From Podospora bellae-mahoneyi (taxonomy: Eukaryota; Ascomycota; Sordariomycetes; Sordariales; Podosporaceae): DNA of 64,000 nt. Both the position numbers and the translations under genes were made by a program. The stretch's first letter is position 1. Every line of letters begins with the position of its first letter. The notes beneath the pieces are model-generated. The model did no database searches, was not told where the DNA came from, and was given only the letters and a program-made list of their open reading frames with translations. The DNA lies in the NCBI RefSeq assembly GCF_035222275.1, contig NC_085881.1:1240001-1304000 (forward strand), given 5' to 3'. Shown here one piece after another: positions 1-12,200 of this stretch.

Positions 1-1
1 C

Positions 2-1066
2 ACCCCGGTGCTCCCAGCAACCCCTCCGAACCCGGAGTTACCACTCCAACCCGTCCCATCAACATCACCACAACAACAACAACAACAAGCCTCAGCAAAA
101 CACTACAAAGGCTTCGTCGCAGGTGTCTTTTCCGGGATCGCCAAGCTAGCCGGTACCTCTCCCCCTTCCCTAACATGACCTCCCCCGCGCTTGTACTAAC
201 CCTCCCTCTCAGTCGGCCACCCCTTCGACACAATCAAAGTCCGCCTCCAAACCTCTTCTTCCACCCGCTTCTCCGGCCCCCTGGCATGCCTCACCTCCAC
301 CATCCGCAACGAAGGTATCTTCGGCCTCTACAAAGGCGCCACGCCCCCTTTAGTAGGATGGATGTTCATGGACTCCATCATGCTCGGCTCCCTAACCTTC
401 TACCGTCGCCTCATCTCCACCAATTTCTTCCCCTCCTACCACCCGCCAAACGACCCTTTTCTCCCCCCCGCAGTAATCCCCCTGCCAACCTACGCCCACG
501 GCCTAGCGGGTATCCTCTCCGGCTGCACTGTCTCCTTCGTCGCCGCCCCCGTAGAGCACATCAAAGCCCGTCTCCAAACACAATACTCCTCCTCCAAGTC
601 TGACCGCTTATACACCGGGCCAATCGACGCCCTACGTAAAATCTACAAATACCACGGTATAAGGGGGATATACCACGGTCTGGGGGCTACTCTCATCTTC
701 CGAGGGTGCTTCTTCTTTTGGTGGGGGAGTTATGACGTTTTTAGCCGGTGGATGAGGAATAACACTTCTTGGTCTGCGCCGGTGATCAATTTCTGGGCGG
801 GGGGTTTGTCGGCGCAGGTCTTTTGGGTCATGAGTTACCCGAGTGATGTGGTGAAGCAGAGGATCATGACGGACCCGTTGGGAGGCGGGTTGGGGGATGG
901 GGAGAGGAGGTTTAGGAGGTGGAGGGAGGCTGCGAGAGCGGTTTATAAAGAGAATGGGCCCAAGGGGTATTGGAGGGGGTTTTTGCCTTGTTTCTTGAGG
1001 GCTTTCCCTGCTAATGCGATGGCGTTGGTGGCGTTTGAGGGGGTTATGAGGGCGCTGCCGGAATAG
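2..1066 (+). CDS. Mitochondrial carrier protein (SLC25 family), 5'-truncated by window edge
   Basis: Inner-membrane solute carrier. Two exons are visible, 2-152 and 213-1066. The intron at 153-212 (60 bp) has a GTACCT donor, a TACTAAC branch site and a CTCAG acceptor. All three SLC25 signatures (PxDxxK) are present: PFDTIK just after the intron, PVEHIK near 550 and PSDVVK near 840. Each is followed by the usual RLQT or RIMT-like residues, and the C-terminal GFLPCFLRAFPANA is typical. The first visible residues are low complexity, with six Gln encoded by a CAA run at 70-87. There is no in-frame Met upstream of the first repeat, so the start lies before the window. The substrate cannot be read from the sequence. 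It resembles the fungal Ymc/Crc1/ornithine-carrier branch (amino-acid or acylcarnitine type), which is inference. It is convergent with the eL22 gene. Confidence 0.9.
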
Positions 1067-1510
1067 TTGCGGATGTAGACGTCTATGGAAGGGAGAATAG
1101 AGGGTGAGAAACAAGAGATATAACAGAGGTGTGGTGTTGTATGATGGGAAGAAACGGAGATAAATTCATAGAATTGATGTTTGCATAGATTATACCCAAA
1201 GAGTTGGAGGGCAAAAGGGAAGGGTTGGACGGTATATATATACCCAAGGGAATGGATATGGACGCTTATGAGACTTAAGAGCAATAGAGACAACATATAC
1301 ACATCTCAAGCAAGCAACAGAACTTCAAGTTTTGTTTTCGGCCAAAACGCCTGGCCGCGCAACGGCGGCGTTGTCACTTTTCAATTGACCCTGTTTCTCC
1401 CAACCGCTATGCACAACCAATGATCCCATTTTTGTTTTGGTATCTCTTGTCTTGCCAGATTGTACTCCTTTCGGGTATATCCTCCCTCGCTCAATAGATA
1501 GACCACCAAT
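1067..1510. other. Convergent intergenic region (carrier / eL22)
   Basis: This holds the 3' ends of two convergent genes. I see no further gene. A TATATATA stretch near 1233 is probably 3'-UTR sequence rather than a promoter, because no gene starts just downstream. Confidence 0.5.
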
Positions 1511-2133
1511 TTACTCGTCATCCTCCTCCTCAGCGTCGTTGACGACGTTGAAGAACTTGAGCTCGTACACTCCCTTAGAGGTGGAGACGACGCGGAGCCA
1601 GTCACGAAGCTGCATCTTCTTAAGGAACTTTTTGGTCCTGTTTGGTGTGCAACGTCAGCACACATGTCCTCATTTTTTTTTCTTTTCTGGCTTTTATCGC
1701 AAAAAAAAACAAAAAACTTAAAAACTTACAAGTACTTGAGGTAACGGCCAGAAAGCTCATTGTGGGCAATGATCTCAATCTTGCCATCGCCAATCTGGGA
1801 GATCTTGATGGTCTCGCCGAGGTTGCCAACACGGCCCTCGACCTTGATCCTCTCGTTCAAGAACTTCTCAAAAGCGGAAACGTCGAAGATCTTGTCCGAG
1901 GCGGGCTGGGAAGCGTTGATGACGAACTTCTTGGTGACCTTGGGGCCCTTGCCCTTGGAGGACTTCTTCTGTGATATCCCAAAAAAGAAAGACTTAGCCT
2001 ACTGCTTCATGCCATCATCTCCCATCTTTTTGCAATGATGGTGGACTGGGCCAACAGCAAAGCGATGGTCATTTCAGGTGGGGATGGTGATGATGAGGTT
2101 AGTCATGAGTATACGTACAGCGATGGGAGCCAT
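1511..2133 (-). CDS. RPL22: 60S ribosomal protein eL22
   Basis: Structural protein of the cytosolic large ribosomal subunit. Three exons on the minus strand: 2133-2119 (15 nt, MAPIA), 1968-1731/1730 and 1637-1511. The introns are 1969-2118 (150 bp, GTACGT donor, CACAG acceptor) and 1638-1729 (92 bp, GTAAGT donor, CAG acceptor). Joined, the protein runs from [13 protein letters not shown] through [19 protein letters not shown] and ends with [17 protein letters not shown] plus an acidic tail EEEDDE, the classic eL22 layout of roughly 125 residues. The reading phase is kept at both junctions, including the split Leu codon before TKKFLKK. A CCCTAA/TTAGGG hexamer lies about 200 bp upstream of the ATG. 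Confidence 0.96.
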
Positions 2134-2600
2134 TGTGACTGTTGAGCAGAGGTTCAAGAGATTGACCGGTGGAAGTTGGATGGGGTGAGGAGAACGCAAA
2201 GAGGTTGATATCCTGCGCCTTGGTTGTGGTGGTTAAAAGTCTGGGGGGAGGGGTGGACGTTGCGATTTGCGAGCGGTGGAGAGAGGGAAATCGAGCAAGG
2301 GAATTTTTGAACAAATTGTGGCCTGCAGCAAAAATTTAGGGCTCCGCATTAGCAGGGCGGGGTAGCTTCCTGTGGCTTGTGCCGGGCCCGTGCCAAGCTT
2401 CGGCCGGAGCGCCGTTGCTGCCCCACTTGACACCGAACATTGAGCTTTTGGCGGCAGGAAGTTCGGGGTTGCCTCATCAAGAGTCAGAAGATTACCACTT
2501 TCTTGACGAAAAGCTTCACTTCTGCAGTGCTTTTGAACCCAAAATCGACAAAAAGAAACCGAACCAGTCGGTTTAAACTGGAAAAAACAAACAAATACTT
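2134..2600. promoter_or_regulatory. eL22 upstream region with telobox-like TTAGGG
   Basis: This is the promoter and leader region of the minus-strand eL22 gene. It contains TTAGGG at 2336-2341 (CCCTAA on the coding strand). A similar hexamer lies upstream of the uL11 gene in this window. No ORF in this stretch looks coding. The far end holds the tRNA terminator. Confidence 0.35.
2582..2587 (-). terminator. RNA polymerase III T-run terminator
   Basis: Six A residues on the plus strand (six T on the minus strand) lie about 14 nt beyond the 3' end of the tRNA-Ser gene, where a Pol III terminator is expected. The next T-rich stretch on the transcribed side is TTTGTTTG. Confidence 0.7.
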
Positions 2601-2682
2601 CGACGTGGGCCTGATTCGAACAGACGCTCCCGAAGGAACAAGATTTCTAGTCTTGCGCATTAGACCACTCTGCCACCACGCC
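2601..2682 (-). tRNA. tRNA-Ser (anticodon AGA), no intron
   Basis: An 82-nt class II tRNA on the minus strand. The 7-bp acceptor stem GGCGTGG pairs with CCACGTC with one G-T wobble. The A-box is TGGCAGAGTGG. The anticodon arm is CAAGA-CTAGAAA-TCTTG, giving anticodon AGA (decodes UCU/UCC). A long variable arm is built around CCTTCGGGAG, as expected for serine. The T-arm contains TTCGAATC. The discriminator base is G (complement of 2601), the serine identity base. No CCA is encoded. Confidence 0.95.
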
Positions 2683-2716
2683 TATGATTAGATGTAATTC
2701 CACGGCGGAGGTAGCA

Positions 2717-2725
2717 TTTATATAA
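2717..2725 (-). promoter_or_regulatory. TATA element upstream of tRNA-Ser
   Basis: TTTATATAA lies about 35-43 bp upstream of the mature tRNA 5' end. In some ascomycetes, such as fission yeast, tRNA genes depend on an upstream TATA box at this distance. The role here is inferred from position. Confidence 0.5.
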
Positions 2726-3326
2726 GACGACATTCTGTTCCGGCGCGCGAACAAAGTCTTATCAAATCTGTTGAACGACAACGCCAGCAACCTAGAACTC
2801 GGCAAGTCGATGTAGTATCCCTACACAATGTCAGATATCAGCTATTAGCATAGAGCGGCAAAAGTCAAACAAAACGCTCGCAATGGTATCAAGCATCTCA
2901 AATTCAACCCCTTTCAGATCATCGCGGTCAACAACCTCCGCTTTATCAGAACACCCCAAAACTGGATACAACGCAGACCACAAAATCAACTCACATCCCT
3001 TCATCCTATGTTCAGAGGAAAACCAAACAGACCAAAGTGCCAACACAGGCAAATTTCAAAAGAAACAAATAACCAAACAAAACCACGCAAACAAACAAAC
3101 AAATTCAAAATGGATATCATCATCCAAAATTTTCAATCCAAATACCCCAAAACGATCTCTTTCCTATCGTCCCATATCCCAAATATTCACTCAAATTCCC
3201 AATAGCTTTTTAGCTTTTCTTTCCCTTCATTTCAATGCCCAGAACTCAATATCCAAAAACATCTAGGCACATCGCCATGCATCAAAAGAAAAAGAAGAAA
3301 AGCCCACACATTAAACAAAACCCCCT
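2726..3326. other. Intergenic, tRNA-Ser to glycosyltransferase 3' end
   Basis: AT- and A-rich sequence without a convincing gene. It should contain the 3' UTR of the minus-strand glycosyltransferase gene that ends at 3327. The short ORFs here have low-complexity Asn/Lys/Gln/Thr composition typical of non-coding A-rich DNA. Confidence 0.5.
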
Positions 3327-6300
3327 TCAAAGATAGATGTCCCCTCCCCTTCCGTTAACCCAATCGCTCCAAGCCCGCCCATATGCCTCCTCCAAGTCCC
3401 TCACCCATCTCCTGGTATCAAACAGCGCGCACCCCCACTTGCTCTCCCAAAGCAACCTCCTCATCTCCGCCAGTCTTCCCTCTCCCCTCCCGTAGACTTC
3501 CCCATCCTGTCCCATGACCAGCTGGTAGCCCATCCTATTCACCAACCCCACTGCAAACTCTTCGTATTGCTTCTCATCCTCCGCAATGAGTTCCTTCGCT
3601 GCTCTCTCCCCTTCCTCGCTCTTTGGAAGCGCACCCTTGAGGATGGAAGCCGCCATACGGGAGCACATCTTGTATTCGTATCGTGGGAGTGTGAGCAATG
3701 GCGTGCTAGACCAAAGGATGTCCGCCGCGGTGGTGTGGGCGTTGCACTCGGGCGTGTCGAGAAAGAGATCGCAAACTCGGGCGCGAGAGATATGCTGTTG
3801 CTTTGGTGCCACGTCTGTGAAGTGAATGCGAGAGGCGACGGCTTCCCCAGCCCAGTCTTTAGCTGTGCGGCGGAGGTGAGTTTCGCCCAGCTCGGGGAAT
3901 CGTAGCAGCCAGAGGTGGGCTTTGGGACAGGAAGCCAGGATGCGGAGCCATGTACGGAAGGTTGTTGGGTCGATCTAAATCTTGTTAGGGAGAGTATGAT
4001 GTGAAAAGGGAGGTGAGCATACCTTGTACAACTGGTTGAAGTTACCCAGGATGATAGCATCATCGGGTAACTTGGGGAACAACTCCTTCCGCATCCTCCA
4101 CCTCCTCTTCTGGTCATCCTCCCAGGACATATGCCTCTCATTGTGGCCATCTGCTGATTGCGCGTGATCGCAGCAGAAAAACGTGTCCCGAGCAAAGATG
4201 ATGTTCTCCGAGTAAATCCAGTCCTCGCTTTCCGTGTAGGCCTCATCCCGGAAGACATCTCCCAGGTTTAAATTGTTGCGGTGTGGTCGAAGTGTCGAGG
4301 GAGGGATGGCCGTCGTATCAGCTAGGAGGTAATCGCACCACTCGGCTCCCAACGTCCCAGCAAAGCCCATGAACGACATCTGGATCGGCGCAGGCCGCGC
4401 AGCAAAGATCTCATTGCGTGCTCCGCGGGTGTACCCATTGAGATTGACCAGAATATGAATGCCATCAGCCACAATCTGCTCGACCAGTCTGTCTGATGGC
4501 CACGTGCTGACATCACGGAAGACGGGCGCTTCACGCTCAATCTGCTGGCGATGGATCGACTTGTCACTGGCTGTGGTTGCATAGCAATACGCCTTGACCT
4601 TGTTGGGATTGTGAAAGCCAAAGACAGATTGCATCAAATGGGCCAGGGGGTGGTTGTTGAAATCAGACGAGACATAGCCAACCTTGAAATAAGGGGCTGG
4701 TGGCTCCGGTGGTTCATATACAGTAGCTGGGACCCAAGGTGAGCGAAGCGTCGAACACGATATTCTAAGCGCATTCCTCTGCGAAATCATCCGGATGTCC
4801 TTGGCTGTCAACGGGCAAGTAAAGGTGTGGAACGGCAACACCGTCGGCGCAGATGGAATCGAAAGGCTGGCAGGAGGCCGCGGCCGCCTGTATCCAGCTG
4901 ATGACTTGACGCCCTTGACATGTTTGTCGACATACCAGCACCGCATCGCAGCTCTCGTCGACCGCTCAATCAGCCTCAGGATTCTTGAGCCCTCCCACGA
5001 TCGACCAGCCCATTTTCGAAGTTCAGTTTCAACATCCAGACCTCGGTCGGTGATCCCAGCTCCGGCATCCCTTAACTGCGCCACCAGCTGCACAATCGTC
5101 TGATCTTGTAAGGCGCCAACACCCCAAGTGCTGGACTCCTTCAGCTGCCGCCCGACAATGTCAACCACACGTTTCATCAGCCCACTGCCTTGGTCTTGTG
5201 ACTTCACATCCTGAAGCATCCCTTGCTCGTCAACATGCCAGCGGTCAAACTTGCCACCTGCCAGCAGAACACCACCACGACCCTTCCAGTCGCAAACCGA
5301 GTTGAGCGCAGTGGACAGCCCACAAACAGCCTCAGCAAAATCGGGATTCGCCGATACAGCTCGCTTGTAATACCCGATGGCATCACTGATTCTGCCTCTA
5401 TCCTTGACAGCATTGGCCAAGTTGGTCAATGCAATATCGAAGCTTCCATCGCACTGCACAGCCTGCTCATACATCTGAATAGCAAGATCCAGCTGTCCGA
5501 TATCTTTGAGCAAGCTGCCCAGGTTGGTATGCAGGTGCACATGCTTTGGGTCCAGGGTAAGGCCATAATAATAGTAAGCCAGGGCGAGCGATAAGCCGCT
5601 GCCTGGTACGATCCCAGGGATAGCGGGAAGATTCCCCAAGTCCATAGGCGGCCCAGAGTGAACTTGGGTAGACGTCTGCTGAACACTAGCGAGCAAGATG
5701 CCGACGTTGTTTGCTGTTGACGGACTTTCCTGCAATGACAAGGACAGGTAATAGAGCGCCAGAATATCGCCCACTCCAGCAGGCTGTCTGACCATACCGG
5801 TGTTTGGCCCACCATTCGACATGGTGTCCTGGAAGATCTTGGCTAGCGACAACAATGAATTGCTCGTTGTGACAACCACGGATTTCTTGTGAGTACCTTC
5901 GGGAACATATTGTAGTCCCGGCAAGAGTCCTCCGTGCGAAGCAAATACCCGCTGTGCGGTAAGCTTGGCCCTGTCTGGCGACAGAAGCAACGGCGCGGAC
6001 AGGTTCGCCTGAACAGCACCCCTAAGCTGCCCTGAATGCATATCCCTCGGTGCTAGGACGGTTTGGATCCTTCTGATAAGCGATCGCACCCCTTGAACCT
6101 GTCTTCCAGCGCTGATGAGCACCGCCTCCTCAAAAGCATCCGAGGCTTGTTCGATATTTTTCAACGAGTACAGCATGTTTCCTTTGGCGTGTATCAGCAG
6201 GATCATCCGTCCATTCTCGGTCCCGGCTATCGCATATCCGCTTGACCCAAAACCTGGAACGTGGCTATTGTCTGCAGGTCGGGCAAAATGCTGGGTCGGG

Positions 6301-8282
6301 CTGTCGTTGTTGAGGTCGTCTAGCACAAAGTTGTCGGGGCTCAATTCTCGCATCGTGGCAGTCGACGCCGTGTCGGCCTCGCTCGCCGTCTCGTTAACTT
6401 CATGTACGGTTCCGTTTGTTCCAGACATCCTCAATGATTTCTGAATGTACTCGATAATGTTGACTGCCTCCTGACTCCTATGATTCGAGCACAGCAAGCC
6501 AACCAAATGTTCCACTGCTTCCAGGTAACTTGGCCTTAGCTTGATCGCTTTAGACCATTCCCGTTCAGCTTCATCCTGCCTGTTCATGCAGTACAATGTC
6601 GCAGCAATATTTGAAATAGCCTCGACGTGGCTGTCCTGTTTGTTAGCATCACCCCGTAAACCTAACGCGGTCGACCAGACTGGGAATACGTACCTAGCAT
6701 CCATGCTCACGATGCGCTTGAACCACTCCAGAGCATCTTCATAACGCTCAAGGCCATAGTGGAGACATCCTCCCAACAGCATACCATCCACCCATTTCCA
6801 TCCACTTTGCTCACATAGGTTGGTGAGCATCTCGAGTGAATTTTTCGCATTGTGAAGTGGTGATCCGGTCTCAAAGTATGGCCGTTGTTGAAGCCCCGTT
6901 GAATATAGATTCCTCGCTTGGTTGAAGCCTCCAACAATCATTCCTTGCCCTCCCATTGCCATACTCCTAGCTGCCGCCTGCTTCTGTGCCATGTGCTGTG
7001 CATAGCTGACTGTTGGTTCGGAGAGGGCTGGCGATGGTCGTACTTTGGTTCCGCTCGCCAACGGTGCTATTGAGGGTTTCGGGTATACCACCATCTTCGA
7101 TGACGTTCTTGATAAAGATCCGGTCCGGCTGTGGTGTGCTTTCTTCGCATTGCCTAGATAAAGTAGCAGATCATTGTATGTTTTATGTGCTTGCTGCAGG
7201 GCCAGCTCTTTGAACCTTGCTCTCGAGGCAACATCTCCGCCACTGCCCCCTTGGGCAATATGTCCAGCTAGTTGTGCCAGAGATTCATGACCCTGATGAG
7301 CAGCCCCATGGTGCGCCATGTGTGCCTGAGCATGACGACCGTACCCATCGTCAAGAGGGTAGCTTGACAATGGCAAGCGGAATGGGTGTGGTTGGCCCAG
7401 TCCTGGTGCGTTTGGCATGCCATGTATGGTCGACTGCGAGGGCATAAACGCACTATCAACGACAGCATTTTGTGGTGTGTAGCCATTGGCTAGGGGTATT
7501 GGTGTTCGATAATCTCCTAGCCCACCATTCCTCCACACCATCGACTGCTGTGGTTGCTGCGGTTGTTGGTAGCCACCCGGGCTGTAGACTGTTTGATTCA
7601 ACGGCTGGTGGTATCCTGGCCCTAACAATGGCTGCAAGCTGGGCACAGAGTTGTAACTTTGTTGGGGTATTGGTTGCAGAAAGTTTGTCTGTTCTGGCGC
7701 GGCCGGATTCGTTATCATATTTGTACTTCCCATACCCCAGCCTACAGGCGTCACAGGTGGGCTACTTAATGGTTCCATCCCAGCATCGAGCCTCCCAGTC
7801 GGATTCGGTGCCTGATATGGCCATGATGATCCAGAGAGTGTTGACCTATGGTAGCCAACCCCAGTTAGCCCTGATGTTCTCTGAGACACAGCAGTCGGAA
7901 ATATTCTTGACGAGGCAGGCAAGATCATGTGCTTCAATGGTGGGGGTCCGGAGGCCAGGTGGGCAACCGAACCATCGTACCCATTGTCGATGGTGCCGCT
8001 TGGTGTCTTGCGTCTAAGTGAGTGTTCCGAACTGTGGTCGTGGGCATGTGATCGGATGAACGAGGTGGTGATGCGGTGCAACGCCGGGGCTGGCTGGGCG
8101 CTGCGGATGGCGAAGGCCCGGGGCGTTGAGTCTGTGTTGTGGAGCGAGGGGGAGGGTCGCGCGAACTGTGGTCTTTGGTGATGCGACACGTACTCCAGGT
8201 CATGTTTTACGTGCGGTTGATGGGGCCCGAGTAAGTCGAGCTGTGGTTGCACCATCGGGTGCATTTGGACAAGAGGTAACAT
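3327..8282 (-). CDS. TPR-containing O-GlcNAc-transferase-like protein (GT41)
   Basis: Predicted UDP-GlcNAc:protein O-GlcNAc transferase-type enzyme (CAZy GT41), about 1614 aa, nucleocytoplasmic. Three exons: 8282-6694, 6630-4023 and 3974-3327. Intron 6631-6693 (63 bp) ends at the second of two AGs so the reading is DASHVEAISN. Intron 3975-4022 (48 bp) has a GTATGC donor. Residues 1-470 are low complexity (His/Gln/Pro/Ser). TPR-like helices lie at about 477-600 and 870-980. The catalytic N-lobe has GYVSSDFNNHPLAHLMQ (about 1180; the His matches the OGT catalytic-region His) and ILVNLNGYTRGARNE. The C-lobe has GNFNQLYK (about 1395), whose Lys matches the UDP-contacting Lys of human OGT, then WLLRFPELGE and CNAHTTAADILW. 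The ATG at 8282 has good context (CCACC before it). The frame stays open to an ATG at 8498, but that stretch does not look coding. Whether the fungal enzyme uses UDP-GlcNAc is inferred. Confidence 0.9.
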
Positions 8283-9200
8283 GGTGGAATCCGATACTAC
8301 GTATGCTGGTGATGTCTTCTGCTGAAAGACGATGAGATTGTATCGCAGAGAAGCGTAGATAATAGAGTAAGTAAGGAGCGTCGAGATCAGTTTGCGGGTC
8401 GCCTGTTGCTTGGGGGGGAGGGGAATCAGGCCAGACTCGTTACTGCCCAGTGAATACCTCAAAGCATTGTTGACTTTGTTGAAGAGGTTGTCGAGCACAC
8501 AATGGCCCCCGGAAAAGGGTATTCCATCTGAGGAGTGGACAGCAAGGTCGAAACAAGAGCAATGCTGGGATCTCGCCCAGACTCGTAACCATGCACCTGC
8601 GTCCCCTCTCAGTCAATCAACCCACCGATCCCCCCAGTTCCGCCCGGCTGTGGTCCGGGATCTGCAGAGGAAAAATAATCACAAAATTCTGTCTTGTTTC
8701 GTCCGACGGGCGGTCGCATCCACTCTCTCCAGCGCCCACAACAGCGTCAACCACAGCTCCCGTCTCCGCACCGCCGGGCTCGTGAATAGCGACGGCCGTG
8801 TCCTCAGCCGGAGTCGATCAGGTCGGGGCGGGGTTTGATGTGGAGGCAGTAGTCGGTGGTGGAAAAGAAGAGGAGAACGGAGGGCCCGGGAGGTGCGTGC
8901 GTGGGTGCGTGATGAAATTGCCCTTGTCAGGTACCTGGCTGTCAGTCGAAGGTGGATATGGATCAGGATCAGGATCGGATTATCGGGACCCGGCACGGCG
9001 GTGATCAACGGCGACGGTGGCGATGAATTGGGGGGTTCTGGTCTAACAGGGCAGCAGGATCGTCCCTCTCTTTTCCTGCACTGCTTCTATTCAAAATAAT
9101 AAAAGAGACGGGAACTGGCCTGACGTTGAAATGCAGACGGACAGGGAAGTCGGCGGGAATCTCACTTGTCTAAAATGTGGAATGGGGCCGCATTTAGTCA
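8283..9200. promoter_or_regulatory. Probable promoter and 5' leader of the GT41 gene
   Basis: G/C-rich sequence upstream of the glycosyltransferase start on the minus strand. No other gene is supported. It probably contains the promoter and a leader, but no TATA or defined transcription start is recognisable. Confidence 0.3.
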
Positions 9201-12200
9201 GGCTGGTGCACGACGGGGGCCTGCGCCTGCGGGCGTTCTCGGGCCTAAACTCTGCAGGGAAGCCTCCCCCCACACAAGCAGCAGTAGCATGGAAACGCTA
9301 GAGCCCTGCTGCTACACTGCACCAGCGCTGCACCACCCTCAACCTCCAACAAGGTACCGTCACCTCACCACGGCGCTGCTGCACCCTATTAGTGGCTGCG
9401 GGCCGAGCACATCCAAGCTCTGTGAAGCACTTCAGAGACCACTGGGCACGCTATGTGACCCTCCGGGACATGAGGAACATGGATCGCGTCCCTGGGTGTG
9501 GTTCGCTTCATTACGACGGTTCGACTAAGGCATGTATAAACCTGATTCATCCCGGTCCATCATGGCCGTCGACATCTGATAGGCACCTCAGTAAATGCCA
9601 TGCCACGCCAGCTGTGCGACTCGACGAGGCAGATACCTCTCAATCACTGACAGACTGACAAAAGAGATAAAAGAGACCAGAGAGACCAGAGAGACACACA
9701 GTATTATGTGCCGGGCGATGTGCCGTCACCCGCCGCCCGAAGAATCAGAATAGCACAGCAACACAAGGAAAACCTCTGACCTGAGGGACATGTGCGGGAC
9801 CTGTGGACACAAGCAGCAAGGGTCAGGGCAGGGCAAAGGCAGGGTCGGTTGTCTATCCCATGGATGCGAGTCGCAGCATGCAGACTCCAATCATCTCATC
9901 TGGAGCCTACTTCTGGGCGTCTCCCACATCAGGTTGGGTGAGTGGGTGTGTTGGACAGCCCGTCTTCGTATCAATCTTGCATTTTTCTGGAAAACATCCC
10001 TATCCCGTGCCCCTCATTCTTCCCTCGGTAAACTCGGCCCAGTCTTCCTTTCCCCTCCCAGCTCTACGACGCAGAATATGACAGCTCTCCTCGCTTCATC
10101 ATGATGTTTTGGGGAGCAGTTGCAAGCAACATTGCGTGGCATGGATGTGTCAATATTGGGGTGGGTGTGTGTGAGCACCACAGGCAGATCCAAATCCATC
10201 CCACCATTCACCCCGCAGATGGCCCTTTTCAAACGTCGACTGGTGGAAAGCCTCATGCAAGGTTAAATCTCTCAAGACCCGCGTCAGATATTATCACATC
10301 TACGGTCTGTCACTGTTTTCAGCGTCTATTTGTTTCTCACAAAATAAACTTCCCCTTGGGGTCTGATCGGGGTCCCAATGGTCACCAAACTGGCCCGCCC
10401 CCTCATGCCATGCTCGATCCTATATACATACTTCACGCCGTCAGCCTACCTCACCTACCGGCCCACTATCCAGCTTAGGTTACATCAACCCAACCCTCTC
10501 CATTCCCTTTGCTCACTCGCAGAAGCTCAGAGGATAGCCCTATATGTAAGGTTCCGTATCACCCACCACACATGCTCGCACTATACTGTGATAACAAGTG
10601 ACAGCCAAGACACCAACCCATCAACGAGTGAGATCAGTCAGAACAGAAAATCCCCAGAAACCAGTCGGTGAGAACCCAATCCAACCACCCCAAGGTCCCA
10701 ACCGCCTTACTCACCACACCATCCCCCGTCTTTCTTCATCCCTGGACTCCGTACATTACTACCTAACCCAACCATGCAACCTACTTTCGGTGTACATTGT
10801 CTGAGATTGAGGGTCACTCTTTCTCATGGCTGAGGAACCAAACATCAGGTAATTCTGAGCCCGCCCTCTCTGAACCAAAGATGGTCACCAGCAAAAGCTC
10901 TGCATGCCTACTGCCACCCGGCGCATATTCCGGCGGCACTTACGGCACTTGAGTGTCTCTCGTTTCTGCGGAAGGGAAATCTGGGAGTTTCAACCTCACC
11001 TCACTACTCTCTCACACTCAACCTCAAAAAGATACCCCAATATTCTAAACATACCCAACAACCCCACGGTAACACCAAACGCCCATCATTCACTCACTGA
11101 TCTGTGACCCTTGAAACATATCCCCTCCTGCCGTGAGCCGTTGTCACTCACCCCGTCCCACCCTCCTTCCTCTCTGTGAAGCACAACAGTGACAGTGACT
11201 TGCATAAAAATTATTTAGCATAATGTACCATACCTGCCAAGGCATGAAAGAATAGCAAACAACCACCGCAATTCCTCGAATCCAAAGCCATGAATCAACG
11301 GATCCGGCCCGAAAGAAAGAAACCGGAACCCCCCATGAACAAACGGTTGATCAACACCCAGCTGCGCCATCCTATCCTACTTACATAGTTACCCGTGTCC
11401 TCGCCTCGTCATGCGCCTCTTCTGTGCCATTCGGTATGGACCAATGCCATGCCATAATCCCATCTCAACACCACGAACATACTTGAATCTCCGATAAACC
11501 ACCCCCATTGTTAGAAACATCATTGCAACTATCCTGCACGTCTTCTTCAAGACGTTGAATTGTCATGTATGCAAACTGAGGCAGCCAAGTACAACCTCAG
11601 CCCTACGACTGAACTGGCCACGTAATTATGTCTCCCAACGATGAGACCTGCTGTGCCTCAAACCCTTCAGTATCCTTCCCTCTTGGCCTTCATCCTTTCA
11701 TCAAAATCCGAACCGAACCGCTCGCACCGGAACCTCATCCCCTTTAGATAGATTCTCAAGTTCCAAATGCTCAAAAGAAACTCGCTAGACCCGTGAAACA
11801 ATAAGATGCTTATATCACGGCACAGAAGAACCATGAGCCTTGACGGTGAACCTGGCGCCGAAAAAAATACAACATTTTGAAGATGATCAAGAGAAAAGAG
11901 ACACACATTCATTACCCAATCTTCAAATCCCTAGCTGGCATTTCCAAGCCAAAATTCCTCTTAACCCCCTTCTTAAACCCCCCTGGACCGTCAGAACAAG
12001 CGTTAAGAAGACATCCTAGATCAAACTTATTCACACTCATCTCGAGCCCATAGTCAAAACTCATACCAACACCTTGCCAAATCCCACGAGAACATCATTT
12101 CGACAACTAAAATAAAAAAGTTAACGATTCTACACGAAAGAGCAACACCATCCCACCCGTATCATAGGACGAAAAGAGAACTAGGAACCGCATCGTATAA

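Noticed and set aside
1969-2118. Intronic box C/D snoRNA in the first eL22 intron
   Set aside because: A GATGATGG string resembles box C, but no convincing C/D pair or terminal stem was seen.
8283-8498. 72-residue N-terminal extension of the GT41 protein to the ATG at 8498
   Set aside because: Composition is unlike the rest of the protein, and the ATG at 8282 has a better context. Kept only as a possibility.
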